A stretch of 64,000 bases of DNA from Eubacterium sp. (GCA_021769425.1 JAETSX010000008.1:62001-126000), one strand, 5' to 3'. Positions 1-11,220 are shown, numbered from the stretch's first letter. The notes: generated from the sequence alone by a model not told the origin. Translations and numbers: made by a program.

Positions 1-486
<486 letters not shown>

Positions 487-508
487 TCAATTTCATAATA
501 AATTTCCA

Positions 509-815
509 TCATGTTTAGCCAATCATGCGACAGGCCGAATGGCCATCCAGCTATGGAAGTCGGAGACTTTCACAGTAAACCCTCATCATGCTCAGCCTGT
601 CGTGCGACGGGCCGCATGGCCATCCATGCTATGGAAGTCGGAGACTTTCATAGTAAACTTCCATCATGCTCAGCCTGCCGTTTGGCGGGCCGCATGGCCA
701 TCCATGCTATGGAAGTCGGAGACTTTCATAGTAAACTTCCATCATGCTCAGCCTGCCGTTTGGCGGGCCGAATGGCCATCCTACTATGGAAGTCGAAGAC
801 TTTCATAGTAAGAAT
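509..815. repeat. 78-bp tandem repeat, about four units, each with two hairpins
   Basis: The core ATGGAAGTCGGAGACTTTCA recurs at 553, 631 and 709, with a variant at 786, giving a 78, 78 and 77 bp period. Each unit has two inverted repeats: CTATGGAAGTC/GACTTTCATAG and GCCTGCC/GGCGGGC. Both close with a G-T wobble, so each could fold as RNA. All reading frames through it are open, which follows from the period being a multiple of 3 and is not evidence of coding. It occupies the pyrG-ftsH gap. Apart from this repeat and the ftsH promoter I see nothing in the 388-1013 gap. Confidence 0.85.
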
Positions 816-938
816 AAGAATCATCTTTCCGGTTACATACCGGATACTATTACTGGGAAGGATGAAAAACACGGGGCAATATTGAAAAATGTTTATAAAA
901 ACTTTAGAAATTGTTTCGGAAAGTTTCGGAGAATTGTA

Positions 939-967
939 TTGATTTTCAGAACAAATACACATATAAT
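939..967 (+). promoter_or_regulatory. Sigma-A type promoter for ftsH
   Basis: TTGATT (939-944) and TATAAT (962-967) are separated by exactly 17 bp. The ftsH start codon is 47 bp downstream with an AGGAGG site at about 1002. Confidence 0.7.
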
Positions 968-1013
968 TAAAGATGCTGTGAAACAGAACGTTGCAGCGTG
1001 CAGGAGGAAATAA

Positions 1014-3854
1014 ATGGAGAACAAAGGAAATAACAATAACAACGGTGGCAATAATAACGGCGGCAATAACAAGAACGGAATGACAATCATGATTTTCATT
1101 CTGGCTGCGCTGCTGGTGCTGTTTTTGACAAGTCTGCTGAATAGCTGCGCCAAGGACGCCACCAACAAGGAAATCACATATTCTGAATTTATTGATATGG
1201 TAGAGAAAGACAAGGTGGAATCCGTAACTTTCACATCCAGCAGAATCAACATTACTCCAAAGGGAGAGAATAAATTATACAGAATTACTTACTATACGGC
1301 AGAACTGAATGATGACACCCTGATTCCTCTGCTGAAAGAGCATAATGTCAAGTTCGGCGGAACCGTGGAAGATGTCTCCACCATGATTATGTGGAATATG
1401 TTAAGCTACATCCTTCCCCTGGCGCTGGTATGGATTCTGCTGTATTTTCTGATTTTCCGCAAGATGGGAAGCGGCGGAATGATGGGTGTGGGCAAGACCA
1501 CAGCGAAGGTCTATGTGGAGAAATCCACAGGCGTTACCTTTAAGGATGTGGCAGGGCAGGACGAAGCCAAGGAATCTCTGCAGGAAGTTGTGGATTTTCT
1601 GCACAATCCCAGGAAATATACGGATATCGGAGCGAAGCTTCCCAAGGGCGCGCTGTTGGTAGGCCCGCCCGGAACCGGGAAGACATTGCTGGCGAAGGCA
1701 GTGGCAGGTGAGGCGAAAGTGCCGTTTTTCTCTCTGGCAGGCTCTGATTTTGTGGAAATGTTTGTGGGCGTAGGCGCTTCCCGTGTCCGGGATTTGTTTA
1801 AAGAAGCTCAGAAACAGGCTCCATGCATTATTTTTATTGACGAAATTGACGCTATTGGTAAAAGCCGTGATACCAGGTACGGCGGCAACGACGAGAGAGA
1901 GCAGACCTTGAATCAGCTTCTGGCAGAGATGGACGGTTTTGACACATCCAAGGGATTGTTGATTCTGGCGGCTACCAACCGGCCGGAGGTGTTGGATAAG
2001 GCATTGCTGCGTCCGGGTCGTTTTGACCGGAGAATTATTGTGGACAAACCGGATTTGAAGGGAAGAGTGGAGACGCTGAAAGTCCATGCCAAGAATGTGT
2101 TGCTGGACGATTCTGTGGATTTGGACGCTATTGCGCTGGCAACCTCCGGGGCAGTAGGCTCTGATCTGGCCAATATGATTAACGAAGCGGCAATCAATGC
2201 GGTAAAGCAGGGAAGAAAATATGTAAACCAGAGCGATTTATTTGAATCTGTGGAAGTAGTCATTGCCGGAAAAGAAAAGAAAGACCGGATTATGGGACCG
2301 AAAGAGAAGAAAATGGTTGCCTATCATGAAGTGGGGCATGCACTGGTTACTGCGTTGCAGAAAGATGCAGAGCCGGTACAGAAGATTACCATTGTGCCAA
2401 GGACTATGGGCGCTCTGGGATACACCATGCAGGTGCCGGAGGAAGAGAAATTCCTTATGACCAAGAATGAGCTGGTGGCCCATCTTGTCACATACATGGG
2501 CGGGCGCGCGGCAGAAGAGATTGTATTTGATTCGGTAACTACCGGCGCTTCTAATGATATTGAGCAGGCAACGAAGATTGCCAGGGCCATGGTGACCCAG
2601 TACGGTATGTCAGAGAAGTTCGGTCTGATGGGCCTTGTAACCGTTGAGAGCCAGTATCTGGACGGAAGGGCCAGCTTAAACTGCGGGGAAGAGACGGCAG
2701 CCCAGATCGATCAGGAAGTTATGCGGATTCTGAAAGAAAGCTATGACGAGGCTACCCGTCTGCTTTTAGAGAACAGGGAGATCCTGGATAAGATTTCTCA
2801 GCATCTTTATGAGCATGAGACAATTACCGGCAAAGAATTTATGAAGATTTTCCGTGAATTAAAGGGAATACCGGAACCGGAGGAGAAGACAGAGGCAGAG
2901 AAAGCAGCCGAGAGTTTTCAGAAGGAGGGAGCCGGAAGCTGGGAAGCGAAGGAAGAGGCAGAGCCAAAAGAAGAAGTTCTGACAAAGCCGGAACCGGCAG
3001 GACAGGGACATATTGGAAGGACAGAGCCGCCGGCGGAAAGTCGTTTCCGGGAATCGGCAGGACAGGGGAATTCCCAGAAATCAGCGCCTGAAGTGGAGAT
3101 ACAGGAGGAAGAAATCCTGGTAAATACTCTGCGGGAAGAAGATTTGCCGCCGGAGGTTACCCGGATGGAAGAGACAGCTTCACTGGAGCCGCAGGAGCAA
3201 AAGGTAGAGTTGATTCCTGTCGCGGTAAATATGCCGAAAGTACAGAAATCTTCTGACGGGGCGGAAGCGTTCGAGCCAGTGGCTGCAGAGACCAAAGGGG
3301 AACCGGAGCCGGTCCCGTTGGAAGTGAAAGAAGAGGTCGGGCCGGTTACGTTAGAAGCATCCATTCCGGAAGCGAAGGAAGAAATCAGGCCGGTTACGTC
3401 AGAAGCATCCGCTTCGGAAGCGAAGAAAGAAGTCAGGCCGGTTACGTTAGAAGCATCCGCTTCGGAAGCGAAGGAAGAAGTCAGGCCGGTTACGTTAGAA
3501 GCATCCGATCCGGAAACAAAGGAGGGAGCTAAGCCGGTTGCTTTAGGGGCATCCACTCCGGAAGAATTGGGATTTTTCCCGGCCAAAAGGGGCAGCGGAA
3601 AGAAAGCAAAGAGCGTTCCAGCGAAAAAGGAAGAGTCGAGGCAGGAACAGCAGCCTGCCAAAGAAGAATCGCTGCAGGGAAAACAGCAGCCTGCCAAAGA
3701 AGGATCTGCATCTCCAAAGCGTGAACCCAAAGAAGAGGAGAAGACCGGCCGGGCCCAGATCCAGCCGGTGAAGGAAGAAAATCCGGAACCTGAGAAAACA
3801 GAACAGGAAGCAGAAGAAGATTATCTGGATCAACTGTTAAAGGAATTAAAGTAA
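1014..3854 (+). CDS. ftsH: ATP-dependent zinc metalloprotease FtsH with a long acidic repeat tail
   Basis: Membrane-anchored AAA+ protease that degrades misfolded and regulatory membrane proteins. An asparagine/glycine-rich N-terminus precedes TM1 (about residues 22-43). An external domain and TM2 (about 129-148) follow, then the AAA+ module with Walker A GPPGTGKT (217-224), Walker [10 protein letters not shown], the arginine-finger region [10 protein letters not shown], and the zinc site HEVGH (438-442). The conserved protein ends near residue 630. The remaining 310 or so residues are an acidic, Glu/Pro/Lys-rich tail with five 16-residue repeats. FtsH is usually 600-700 residues, so 946 is exceptional. 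The stop overlaps the uvrC start (TAATG). Confidence 0.97.
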   Translation: MENKGNNNNNGGNNNGGNNKNGMTIMIFILAALLVLFLTSLLNSCAKDATNKEITYSEFIDMVEKDKVESVTFTSSRINITPKGENKLYRITYYTAELNDDTLIPLLKEHNVKFGGTVEDVSTMIMWNMLSYILPLALVWILLYFLIFRKMGSGGMMGVGKTTAKVYVEKSTGVTFKDVAGQDEAKESLQEVVDFLHNPRKYTDIGAKLPKGALLVGPPGTGKTLLAKAVAGEAKVPFFSLAGSDFVEMFVGVGASRVRDLFKEAQKQAPCIIFIDEIDAIGKSRDTRYGGNDEREQTLNQLLAEMDGFDTSKGLLILAATNRPEVLDKALLRPGRFDRRIIVDKPDLKGRVETLKVHAKNVLLDDSVDLDAIALATSGAVGSDLANMINEAAINAVKQGRKYVNQSDLFESVEVVIAGKEKKDRIMGPKEKKMVAYHEVGHALVTALQKDAEPVQKITIVPRTMGALGYTMQVPEEEKFLMTKNELVAHLVTYMGGRAAEEIVFDSVTTGASNDIEQATKIARAMVTQYGMSEKFGLMGLVTVESQYLDGRASLNCGEETAAQIDQEVMRILKESYDEATRLLLENREILDKISQHLYEHETITGKEFMKIFRELKGIPEPEEKTEAEKAAESFQKEGAGSWEAKEEAEPKEEVLTKPEPAGQGHIGRTEPPAESRFRESAGQGNSQKSAPEVEIQEEEILVNTLREEDLPPEVTRMEETASLEPQEQKVELIPVAVNMPKVQKSSDGAEAFEPVAAETKGEPEPVPLEVKEEVGPVTLEASIPEAKEEIRPVTSEASASEAKKEVRPVTLEASASEAKEEVRPVTLEASDPETKEGAKPVALGASTPEELGFFPAKRGSGKKAKSVPAKKEESRQEQQPAKEESLQGKQQPAKEGSASPKREPKEEEKTGRAQIQPVKEENPEPEKTEQEAEEDYLDQLLKELK
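3327..3566 (+). repeat. 48-bp in-frame tandem repeat in the ftsH tail
   Basis: Five 16-codon units (residues 772-851) of the type [16 protein letters not shown]. The units are similar at DNA level as well, indicating recent tandem duplication rather than only convergent protein composition. Confidence 0.85.
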
Positions 3855-5743
3855 TGTTTGATATTCAGGAAGAATTGAAAAAGCTCCCCCAGAAGCCGGG
3901 AGTATATCTGATGCATGATAAGAACGATACCATTATTTATATTGGGAAGGCAGTCAGCCTGCGGAATCGGGTGCGGCAGTATTTTCGGCCCAGCCACAAT
4001 GAGGGATTGAAAAAGGACCAGATGGTAAGGCAGATTGAGCGGTTTGAATATATCATCACCGATTCCGAGCTGGAAGCCCTGATTTTAGAATGCAACCTGA
4101 TCAAAGAGCATCGGCCGAAATATAATACCATGCTGCGGGATGATAAGACGTACCCGTATATTAGAGTGACGCTGGGAGAGGATTTTCCCAGAGTCCTCTT
4201 TTCACGTCAGATGAAAAAAGACAAGTCCCGCTATTTCGGCCCATATACCAGTGCAGGGGCCGTCAAGGATACCATAGAGCTGATTCAGAAAATCTGCACA
4301 CTGCGCACCTGCAGCCGGTCTCTGCCTAAAGATATCGGAAAAGAAAGGCCCTGCCTGAATTACCATATCCATCAGTGCATGGCGCCCTGTCAGGGGAATA
4401 TCAGCAAAGAAGACTACCGCAGGCAGATCGGGAAAGCACTGGAGTTTCTCAACGGAAATTACCAGCCGGTGATCAAAGAGCTGGAAGAGAAGATGCAGGC
4501 CGCTTCCGAAGATATGAACTTTGAGAAAGCCATAGAATACCGGGAATTGTTAAAGGCAGTGAAGCAGATTGCCCAGAAGCAGAAAATTACCAGCTCCGAT
4601 CAGGAAGACAAGGATATTATCGCTGTGGCGGCGGATGAGGAGGACGCAGTGGTTCAGGTATTTTTCGTTCGGGACGGCAGGCTGATCGGAAGAGATCATT
4701 TCCATGTGAACATTGGCGGAGATGAGACTGCCAGACCCCAGATTCTTGCCACCTTTTTGAAACAGTTTTATTCGGGAACGCCCTTTATTCCCAGGGAGCT
4801 GATGATACAGGAAGAGATTGAGGAAGCGGAAGTAATTGAAGAATGGCTGAGCCAGAAACGGGGACAGAAAGTCTATCTTCGGGTTCCCAAGAAAGGAACC
4901 AAGGAAAAACTGGTGGAACTGGCGGCTCAGAATGCCGCGATGGCGCTGGCCCAGGATAAAGAGAAAATCAAGCGGGAAGAGGGAAGAACCATCGGCGCAT
5001 TAAAGGAAATTGGGAAGCTGCTGGATTTAGAGGACGTAAAACGCGTGGAAGCATATGATATTTCCAATATCAGCGGATTTGAAACGGTGGGTTCCATGGT
5101 GGTGTATGAGAAAGGAAAGCCCAAGCGGAGCGATTACCGCAAGTTTAAGCTGCGCACGGTAGAGGGGCCTGATGACTATGGATCCATGTATGAGGTGTTG
5201 ACCAGACGCTTTTCCCACGGTATGAAGGAGCAAAAAGAATTAAAGGAACGGAATCTGGAAAACGATTACGGAAGCTTTACACGTTTCCCGGATCTGATCA
5301 TGATGGACGGCGGAAAAGGGCAGGTGAATATTGCCCTTCGGGTGTTGGAGGAGCTGGGGCTTCATATTCCAGTATGCGGCATGGTAAAAGATGATAATCA
5401 CCGCACCCGCGGGTTATACTATCATAATCAGGAGATTCCCATTGACAGACATGGAGAGGGATTTAAACTGATTACCAGAATCCAGGACGAGGCTCACCGG
5501 TTTGCCATTGAATATCACAGATCCTTAAGAAGCAAGGAACAGGTGCACTCTGTATTGGATGATATTCCGGGAATCGGCGCTGCAAGAAGAAAGGCCCTGA
5601 TGCGAACCTTTCAGTCCCTGGATGAAATCCGGGAGGCAGATGTGGAGAAGCTGGCCGGGATTCCTTCCATGAATGAGCGGGCGGCAAGGGCAGTTTATGA
5701 ATTTTTCCATAAGGCCCATATTGAAGAAGAAGGGCAACTGTGA
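3854..5743 (+). CDS. uvrC: Excinuclease ABC subunit C
   Basis: UvrC makes both incisions flanking a DNA lesion in nucleotide excision repair, acting with UvrB. The 629 residues fit the family. The GIY-YIG nuclease domain is at the N-terminus (about 15-95, with [10 protein letters not shown] and IIYIGKA). A UVR UvrB-binding motif lies near 200-240, then the RNase H-like endonuclease (about 380-540, with [10 protein letters not shown]) and C-terminal helix-hairpin-helices around [15 protein letters not shown]. It is translationally coupled to ftsH by a 1-nt overlap. Confidence 0.97.
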   Translation: MFDIQEELKKLPQKPGVYLMHDKNDTIIYIGKAVSLRNRVRQYFRPSHNEGLKKDQMVRQIERFEYIITDSELEALILECNLIKEHRPKYNTMLRDDKTYPYIRVTLGEDFPRVLFSRQMKKDKSRYFGPYTSAGAVKDTIELIQKICTLRTCSRSLPKDIGKERPCLNYHIHQCMAPCQGNISKEDYRRQIGKALEFLNGNYQPVIKELEEKMQAASEDMNFEKAIEYRELLKAVKQIAQKQKITSSDQEDKDIIAVAADEEDAVVQVFFVRDGRLIGRDHFHVNIGGDETARPQILATFLKQFYSGTPFIPRELMIQEEIEEAEVIEEWLSQKRGQKVYLRVPKKGTKEKLVELAAQNAAMALAQDKEKIKREEGRTIGALKEIGKLLDLEDVKRVEAYDISNISGFETVGSMVVYEKGKPKRSDYRKFKLRTVEGPDDYGSMYEVLTRRFSHGMKEQKELKERNLENDYGSFTRFPDLIMMDGGKGQVNIALRVLEELGLHIPVCGMVKDDNHRTRGLYYHNQEIPIDRHGEGFKLITRIQDEAHRFAIEYHRSLRSKEQVHSVLDDIPGIGAARRKALMRTFQSLDEIREADVEKLAGIPSMNERAARAVYEFFHKAHIEEEGQL

Positions 5744-5851
5744 TAAGATTTAGCTTGAGAGCGGAACATGACTGTCCGGCAGCAGAATGGATCATTGTTG
5801 TGTAAACGGCAGCTTTGCCCGGAAAATCCAACCGGAGAAAAGGAGACGCGG

Positions 5852-6796
5852 ATGAAAGGCGTAAGTGTAAAGAAAATAATTGAAAAAATGAATTTAAAGG
5901 TGCTGAATCCGGAGGTAGATATCCGGAACCGGAAAGTCACTACAGCAGAGGTTAACCGTCCGGCATTGCAGTTAACAGGGTATTTTGATTATTTTGAAAA
6001 AAGCAGAATAGAGATTATCGGCAGGGTGGAACATACTTATGTGCAGAGACTGAGTCAGGAGGAAAAGCTGGATGTCTATCGCAAATTTTTGTCCTACCAT
6101 GTCCCCTGTGTGATTTTCAGCAGAGATCTGGAACCGGATTCGGATTTTCTCAGGATTGCCACGGAGAATGACACTCCGATTCTGTCCACAGATTATGGAA
6201 CTTCCGCATTTATGGCGGAGCTGATCTATTATCTGGGCGAGGTGCTGGCGCCTTGTATCTCCATTCACGGAGTGCTGGTGGATGTTTATGGCGAAGGGCT
6301 TTTGATTATGGGAGAAAGCGGAATCGGCAAAAGCGAGGCGGCATTGGAGTTGATTCGCCGAGGACATCGCCTGGTCAGCGACGACGTGGTGGAAATCCGC
6401 AAAATCAACAAGCATACGCTGGTGGGCACGGCGCCGGATATTACCAGATATTTTATTGAGCTGCGGGGCGTGGGAATCATCGATGTGAAGACGCTCTACG
6501 GCGTGGAATGCGTAAAAGAGAAACAGAATATCGATCTGGTGATTAAGCTGGAAGACTGGAAGAAGGATAATGAATATGACAGACTGGGCATGGAAGAGGA
6601 ATACACGGAGTTTCTCGGCAATAAAGTGGTCTGCCATTCCCTTCCCATACGGCCGGGCCGTAACTTAGCTGTAATCTGTGAGTCGGCGGCCGTTAACCAC
6701 AGACAGAAGAAGATGGGTTATAATGCGGCAAAAGAGCTGTACCGCAGGGTGCAGGAGAACCTGCAGAAATCCGATGATGATGAACTGGAAGAATAA
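5852..6796 (+). CDS. hprK: HPr kinase/phosphorylase
   Basis: Phosphorylates and dephosphorylates Ser46 of HPr, the hub of carbon catabolite control in Firmicutes. The 314 residues match the family. Walker A GESGIGKS is at 154-161, the catalytic His at about 139, and the HprK signature ELRGVGIIDV follows. An in-frame upstream extension to 5768 exists, but the ATG at 5852 has an AAAAGGAGA site at the right distance and gives the family-typical N-terminus. It lies downstream of uvrC and upstream of the aminopeptidase in an apparent co-oriented operon. Confidence 0.96.
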   Translation: MKGVSVKKIIEKMNLKVLNPEVDIRNRKVTTAEVNRPALQLTGYFDYFEKSRIEIIGRVEHTYVQRLSQEEKLDVYRKFLSYHVPCVIFSRDLEPDSDFLRIATENDTPILSTDYGTSAFMAELIYYLGEVLAPCISIHGVLVDVYGEGLLIMGESGIGKSEAALELIRRGHRLVSDDVVEIRKINKHTLVGTAPDITRYFIELRGVGIIDVKTLYGVECVKEKQNIDLVIKLEDWKKDNEYDRLGMEEEYTEFLGNKVVCHSLPIRPGRNLAVICESAAVNHRQKKMGYNAAKELYRRVQENLQKSDDDELEE

Positions 6797-6878
6797 AAAT
6801 ATAGAAGCATAGATTATTTTGGAATTGACAGAAGAAGTGCGGATTGTTTTGGAAAATAATATTAGGAGGAAAAACGAG

Positions 6879-8273
6879 ATGGAAAGAAAAAATGCATGGA
6901 AGAAATATCCGGAAGGAAAGCGTGAGGAAATATTTGCTTTTGGAGAGAAATATAAGCAGTTTATTTCCGACTGCAAGACAGAACGGGAATGCGTCACAGA
7001 GCTGATTGCACAGGCAAAAACGGCGGGATTTGAGGATTTACAAGAGGTTCTGGCATCCGGAAGGACTCTTCAGGCAGGGGATAAAATTTACGCGGAAAAC
7101 ATGGGAAAGCTGCTGGCTTTGTTTGTTATCGGCAGACAGCCCTTAGAGAAAGGCATGAATATCCTTGGGGCTCACATTGATTCTCCAAGGTTAGATTTAA
7201 AACAGGTTCCTCTCTATGAAGATACGGAACTGGCTCTGCTGGATACCCACTATTACGGCGGCGTTAAGAAGTACCAGTGGGTAACTCTGCCTTTGGCCCT
7301 TCACGGCATTATCGTGAAAAAAGACGGAACCAAAGTGACGGTAAATATTGGGGAAAAAGACGATGATCCGGTATTCGGCGTCAGCGATCTGCTGATTCAC
7401 CTTTCCGCTGAGCAGATGGAGAAGAAAGCCTCCAAGGTTATTGAGGGAGAGAATCTGGATGTGTTAGTGGGCAGCATTCCCTTTGAAAGCGAGGCGGATG
7501 AGAAGAAGGCCAAAGAAACGGTGAAAGCAAATGTACTGAATCTCTTAAAAGAACAATACAATATAGAAGAAGAGGATTTCCTGTCTGCGGAAATTGAGGT
7601 GGTTCCGGCAGGAAAAGCAAGAGACTACGGTTTTGACCGCAGCATGATTATGGGATACGGACACGACGACAGAGTATGCGCTTATCCTTCCTTTGCGGCA
7701 TTGACAGAGGCAGGCGTCTGCGAGAAAACCAGCGTATGCCTGCTGGTAGATAAAGAAGAAATCGGAAGCGTAGGGGCAACCGGTATGGAATCACAGTTTT
7801 TTGCCTATACGGTGGCGGAGATTATGAACCAAATGGGAGGGTACGATCCGATTGTATTCAACCGTGCCATGACCAATTCCAAAGTTCTTTCCTCCGATGT
7901 AAGCGCAGCCTTTGATCCCCTGTATGCGTCCGTAATGGAGAAGAAAAATGCGGCCTATTTCGGAAACGGGCTGGTATTTAATAAATACACAGGTTCCAGA
8001 GGAAAGGGCGGCTCTAACGACGCCAACCCGGAATATATGGCGGAGCTTCGCAGGATTATGGATGATAACCATGTGTCCTTCCAGACCTCAGAGCTTGGCA
8101 AGGTAGATCAGGGAGGCGGCGGCACCATCGCATATATTCTGGCAAATTACAATATGTCTGTGATTGACAGCGGCGTGCCGGTGCTGAATATGCATGCGCC
8201 CTGGGAAATCATCAGTAAAGTGGATCTTTATGAAGCAAAATTGGGCTATACAGCATTTTTGAAAGAGGCTTAA
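6879..8273 (+). CDS. M18-family zinc aminopeptidase
   Basis: A cytosolic metallo-aminopeptidase of the M18 (aspartyl aminopeptidase, PepA/ApeB-like) family. Family landmarks include the metal-binding GAHIDSPRLDLK, HYYGGVKKYQW, GHDDRVCAYPS, VDKEEIGSVGATGMES and the C-terminal LNMHAPWEIISK. The start at 6879 is set by AGGAGGA at 6864; a TTG 20 codons upstream lacks a site. At 464 residues it is slightly longer than typical. The stop abuts murB: TAA is at 8271-8273 and the next start is at 8275. Confidence 0.93.
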   Translation: MERKNAWKKYPEGKREEIFAFGEKYKQFISDCKTERECVTELIAQAKTAGFEDLQEVLASGRTLQAGDKIYAENMGKLLALFVIGRQPLEKGMNILGAHIDSPRLDLKQVPLYEDTELALLDTHYYGGVKKYQWVTLPLALHGIIVKKDGTKVTVNIGEKDDDPVFGVSDLLIHLSAEQMEKKASKVIEGENLDVLVGSIPFESEADEKKAKETVKANVLNLLKEQYNIEEEDFLSAEIEVVPAGKARDYGFDRSMIMGYGHDDRVCAYPSFAALTEAGVCEKTSVCLLVDKEEIGSVGATGMESQFFAYTVAEIMNQMGGYDPIVFNRAMTNSKVLSSDVSAAFDPLYASVMEKKNAAYFGNGLVFNKYTGSRGKGGSNDANPEYMAELRRIMDDNHVSFQTSELGKVDQGGGGTIAYILANYNMSVIDSGVPVLNMHAPWEIISKVDLYEAKLGYTAFLKEA

Positions 8274-8274
8274 T

Positions 8275-9183
8275 GTGAAGGAAGAGTTTTTAAAACATCT
8301 GCAGAGGATTTTACAGGAGGATCAGTGGGCGTTAGAAGAGGACATGAGCAGCCATGTGACTTTCCGCACCGGAGGGCCGGCAGAGTATTATGTGCGGCCG
8401 AACCGGCGGCAGATTCAGCCGGTTCTTTCTCTGTGCAGCCGGTTTGACATTCCCTGGATGGTCATCGGCAACGGCAGCAACCTGCTGGTGGGAGATCGGG
8501 GCATTCGGGGACTGGTTATGGAAATCGGCAAAATGATGGATCAGATTTCCGTAAAGGGAGATTTGGTGACCGCGGAGGCGGGGGCGCTTCTGTCTTCTGC
8601 TGCCCGGTATGCCGCCAGAGAGAGTCTGACCGGCATGGAATTTGCTTCCGGAATTCCGGGAAGCATCGGCGGGGCAGTGGTAATGAACGCAGGGGCTTAC
8701 GGCGGCGAGATGAAGCAGATTATAAAGAGCGTAACAGTTCTGAATGAGGCCGGGCAGGAACGAGAGCTTGCGGCAGAAGAACTGGACCTGGGATACCGGC
8801 ACAGCTGCATTCCAGAGAATCATTGGATTGTGCTGGAGGCAAAACTGCAGCTTTCCAAAGGAAACCAGGAGGAAATCCTTGGCCGAATGGAGGAGCTGAA
8901 AAGCCAAAGAATGAAAAAACAGCCTTTGGAATATCCAAGCGCCGGCAGTGCTTTTAAGCGGCCCAAAGGGTATTTTGCTGGAAAATTAATTCAGGATGCA
9001 GGACTGAGGGGGTATCAGGTCGGGGGCGCTCAGGTTTCAGAAAAGCACTGCGGATTTGTCATCAATAAAGAAAAGGCTGTATCGAAAGATATCCGTCAGT
9101 TGATTGCAGATGTGCAGGATCAGGTGGAGGCGCAGTTTGGGGTGCGTCTGGAACCGGAAGTAAAATTCATAGGAGAATTTTAG
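8275..9183 (+). CDS. murB: UDP-N-acetylenolpyruvoylglucosamine reductase
   Basis: FAD enzyme that reduces UDP-GlcNAc-enolpyruvate to UDP-MurNAc in peptidoglycan synthesis. Seen are HVTFRTGGPAEYYV, the FAD-binding GNGSNLLV, GIPGSIGGAVVMNAGAYGGE and the catalytic-Ser region YPSAGSAFKRP, in 302 residues. The start must be GTG at 8275, because the ATG at 8273 runs into TGA at once. In many Firmicutes murB sits next to rapZ and whiA, as here. Confidence 0.96.
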   Translation: MKEEFLKHLQRILQEDQWALEEDMSSHVTFRTGGPAEYYVRPNRRQIQPVLSLCSRFDIPWMVIGNGSNLLVGDRGIRGLVMEIGKMMDQISVKGDLVTAEAGALLSSAARYAARESLTGMEFASGIPGSIGGAVVMNAGAYGGEMKQIIKSVTVLNEAGQERELAAEELDLGYRHSCIPENHWIVLEAKLQLSKGNQEEILGRMEELKSQRMKKQPLEYPSAGSAFKRPKGYFAGKLIQDAGLRGYQVGGAQVSEKHCGFVINKEKAVSKDIRQLIADVQDQVEAQFGVRLEPEVKFIGEF

Positions 9184-9211
9184 CCGGATGGAGCATTAGG
9201 GAGGATATGGA

Positions 9212-10087
9212 TTGAAATTTGTGATATTAACAGGAATGTCCGGCGCAGGTAAAAGCACGGCGTTGAAAATAATGGAAGATATCGGATATTTCTGTGTGGA
9301 TAATCTTCCAATTGCATTGATTGAGAAGTTTGCGGAACTGGTGAATGTGTCGGGAGGAGAGTTACAGAAAGCGGCTGTGGGGGTGGATATCCGCAGCGGC
9401 CAGGCATTGGATGAACTGCAGAATGTTCTGGACAGACTGAACCAGACAGAAATTGACTTTGACATCCTCTATCTGGATTCCGCCGATGAAGTTTTAGTAA
9501 AGAGATACAAAGAAACCAGGCGCACCCATCCCCTTGCGGCAGGGGAACGGGTGGACAAGGGCATACAGAAGGAACGGAGGAGGCTGGAATTTCTCAGGAA
9601 ACAGGCAGATTATATTGTGGATACCAGCAATATGCTGACCAGAGAATTGAAGGCGGAGTTAGAGAAGATTTTTGTGCAGAATCAGGATTACAAGAACCTG
9701 TTCGTCACCATAGTGTCTTTCGGGTTTAAATATGGCATACCTACCGATTCCGATTTGGTATTTGACGTCCGGTTTTTGCCGAATCCCTATTATGTGGAGG
9801 GGCTGCGGGCCAAAACCGGCAACGATAAAGAAATACAGGAGTATGTGATGAAATATCCGGAGGCCGGGCAGTTTCTGGATAAACTGGAAGAAATGATTAA
9901 ATTCCTGATTCCTTACTATATCACAGAGGGGAAAACAGCCCTTGTAATCAGCATCGGGTGCACCGGCGGAAAACACCGTTCCGTCACCCTGGCCAACGGC
10001 CTGTTTGAGCGGCTGAAACATCAGAAAGAATTTGGAATTAAGATTGACCACAGGGATATTCAGAAAGATGCGCTGCGCAATAAATAA
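9212..10087 (+). CDS. rapZ: RNase adapter / nucleotide-binding protein RapZ (YvcJ)
   Basis: P-loop protein of the YvcJ/RapZ family. In E. coli RapZ directs RNase E to the GlmZ sRNA; in Bacillus YvcJ affects competence. Walker A GMSGAGKS is at the N-terminus, followed by DNLP, the arginine-rich ETRRTHPL stretch and the C-terminal IGCTGGKHRSV. The start is TTG at 9212, placed 6 nt after GGGAGGA; the nearby ATG is out of frame. It is 291 residues long, typical for the family, and lies in the conserved murB-rapZ-whiA order. Confidence 0.95.
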   Translation: MKFVILTGMSGAGKSTALKIMEDIGYFCVDNLPIALIEKFAELVNVSGGELQKAAVGVDIRSGQALDELQNVLDRLNQTEIDFDILYLDSADEVLVKRYKETRRTHPLAAGERVDKGIQKERRRLEFLRKQADYIVDTSNMLTRELKAELEKIFVQNQDYKNLFVTIVSFGFKYGIPTDSDLVFDVRFLPNPYYVEGLRAKTGNDKEIQEYVMKYPEAGQFLDKLEEMIKFLIPYYITEGKTALVISIGCTGGKHRSVTLANGLFERLKHQKEFGIKIDHRDIQKDALRNK

Positions 10088-10110
10088 ATTTACAGCGGGA
10101 GGAAAGCGTT

Positions 10111-11070
10111 ATGTCTTTTTCCGGTCAGGTAAAGGAGGAACTGGTGCGCCAGGTTTCCGAGAGCAGGCATTGCCGGATTGCAGAGATTGCGGCAATTTTA
10201 AGTTTTGCGGGGAAAACAGAAGAGGCAGGCGGGGAGTGCATTCTGCGTATTTACACAGAGAATCTTCTGCTTGCCCGAAAATATTTTATTCTGATGAAAA
10301 AGACTTTTCAGGTTACATGCCGGATAGCCGTTCGGCAGAATATTTATCTCCACAAAACCAGAACCTTTGTGATTTCCCTGTTTGGGGAACAAGAGGTGAA
10401 ACGGGTGCTGCAGGCGGTCAAATGGCGGAATGAGAAAAATGAGGATATCCGGGTCAGAGAGCTGGTAAACGGCCTTCTGGTACAGAAATCCTGCTGCCGC
10501 AGGGCCTTTATCCGGGGGGCTTTCTTAAGTGCAGGCTCCATGAGCGATCCGGAAAAATCCTATCATTTTGAGATTGTCTGCACCGGAGAGGGGAAAGCCA
10601 GACAATTGATGGAGATTATCAACAGCTTTGAGATGGACGCCAAGGTTGTGATGCGCAAGAAAAATCATGTGGTATACTTAAAAGAAGGTTCTCAGATTGT
10701 GGATATGCTGAATATTATGGAAGCCCATGTGTCTTTGATGAATCTGGAGAATGTGCGGATCATAAAAGAAATGCGCAATTCTGTCAACCGTAAGGTGAAT
10801 TGTGAAACAGCGAATATCAACAAAACGGTCAGTGCGGCGGTGAAACAGTTAGAGGACATCAATTATATCAAAAACACCAGAGGATTGGACAGCCTGCCGG
10901 ACAATTTAAGGGAGATTGCGCTAGTGCGCCTGGAATATCCCCAGGCGCCGTTAAAAGAACTGGGCGCTTATTTAGAGCCGCCGGTAGGCAAATCCGGGGT
11001 GAACCACAGGCTGCGCAGGCTTTCTGATCTGGCGGAGGAACTCCGGCAGGCAGATCCAGGCATCGGATAA
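10111..11070 (+). CDS. whiA: DNA-binding protein WhiA
   Basis: WhiA combines a degenerate LAGLIDADG homing-endonuclease-like domain with a C-terminal helix-turn-helix. It affects cell division and, in actinomycetes, sporulation. The protein (319 residues) shows the family N-terminus SFSGQVKEELVRQ, the CCRRAFIRGAFLSAGSMSDPEKSYHFE segment of the first domain and the C-terminal LREIALVRLEYPQAPLKELG...VGKSGVNHRLRRL HTH. It closes the hprK-whiA gene run. Confidence 0.95.
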   Translation: MSFSGQVKEELVRQVSESRHCRIAEIAAILSFAGKTEEAGGECILRIYTENLLLARKYFILMKKTFQVTCRIAVRQNIYLHKTRTFVISLFGEQEVKRVLQAVKWRNEKNEDIRVRELVNGLLVQKSCCRRAFIRGAFLSAGSMSDPEKSYHFEIVCTGEGKARQLMEIINSFEMDAKVVMRKKNHVVYLKEGSQIVDMLNIMEAHVSLMNLENVRIIKEMRNSVNRKVNCETANINKTVSAAVKQLEDINYIKNTRGLDSLPDNLREIALVRLEYPQAPLKELGAYLEPPVGKSGVNHRLRRLSDLAEELRQADPGIG

Positions 11071-11118
11071 GGGACAATGATTTCGCGGGCGTGGATGGAA
11101 GCGGAGTAATAATTTATA

Positions 11119-11155
11119 CTATATATCTGGCATTAAATAATTGCCAGATATATAG
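11119..11155. repeat. Perfect inverted repeat (hairpin) after whiA
   Basis: CTATATATCTGGCA and TGCCAGATATATAG form a perfect 14-bp stem around a 9-nt AT-rich loop. There is no clear downstream T-run, so terminator function is uncertain. Confidence 0.6.
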
Positions 11156-11172
11156 CCCCTCCGTGGGGATGC

Positions 11173-11219
11173 GCACTCGCGCGAATATGTATATGCCGCA
11201 AAGCGGCCGCGCTCGGCGC
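11173..11219. repeat. Dispersed 47-bp structured element, copy A
   Basis: Contains GCCGC-AAA-GCGGC nested inside CGCG/CGCG pairing and ends CGCGCTCGGCGC. A homologous copy at 37161-37207 keeps the same pairings with compensatory base changes. It lies in the whiA-lipid kinase gap. Confidence 0.6.
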
Positions 11220-11220
11220 A

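Noticed and set aside
509-815. CRISPR array or a Cys-rich repeat protein
   Set aside because: Whole units repeat, with no unique spacers. Open frames exist in several phases because the period is a multiple of 3; none has a ribosome site.
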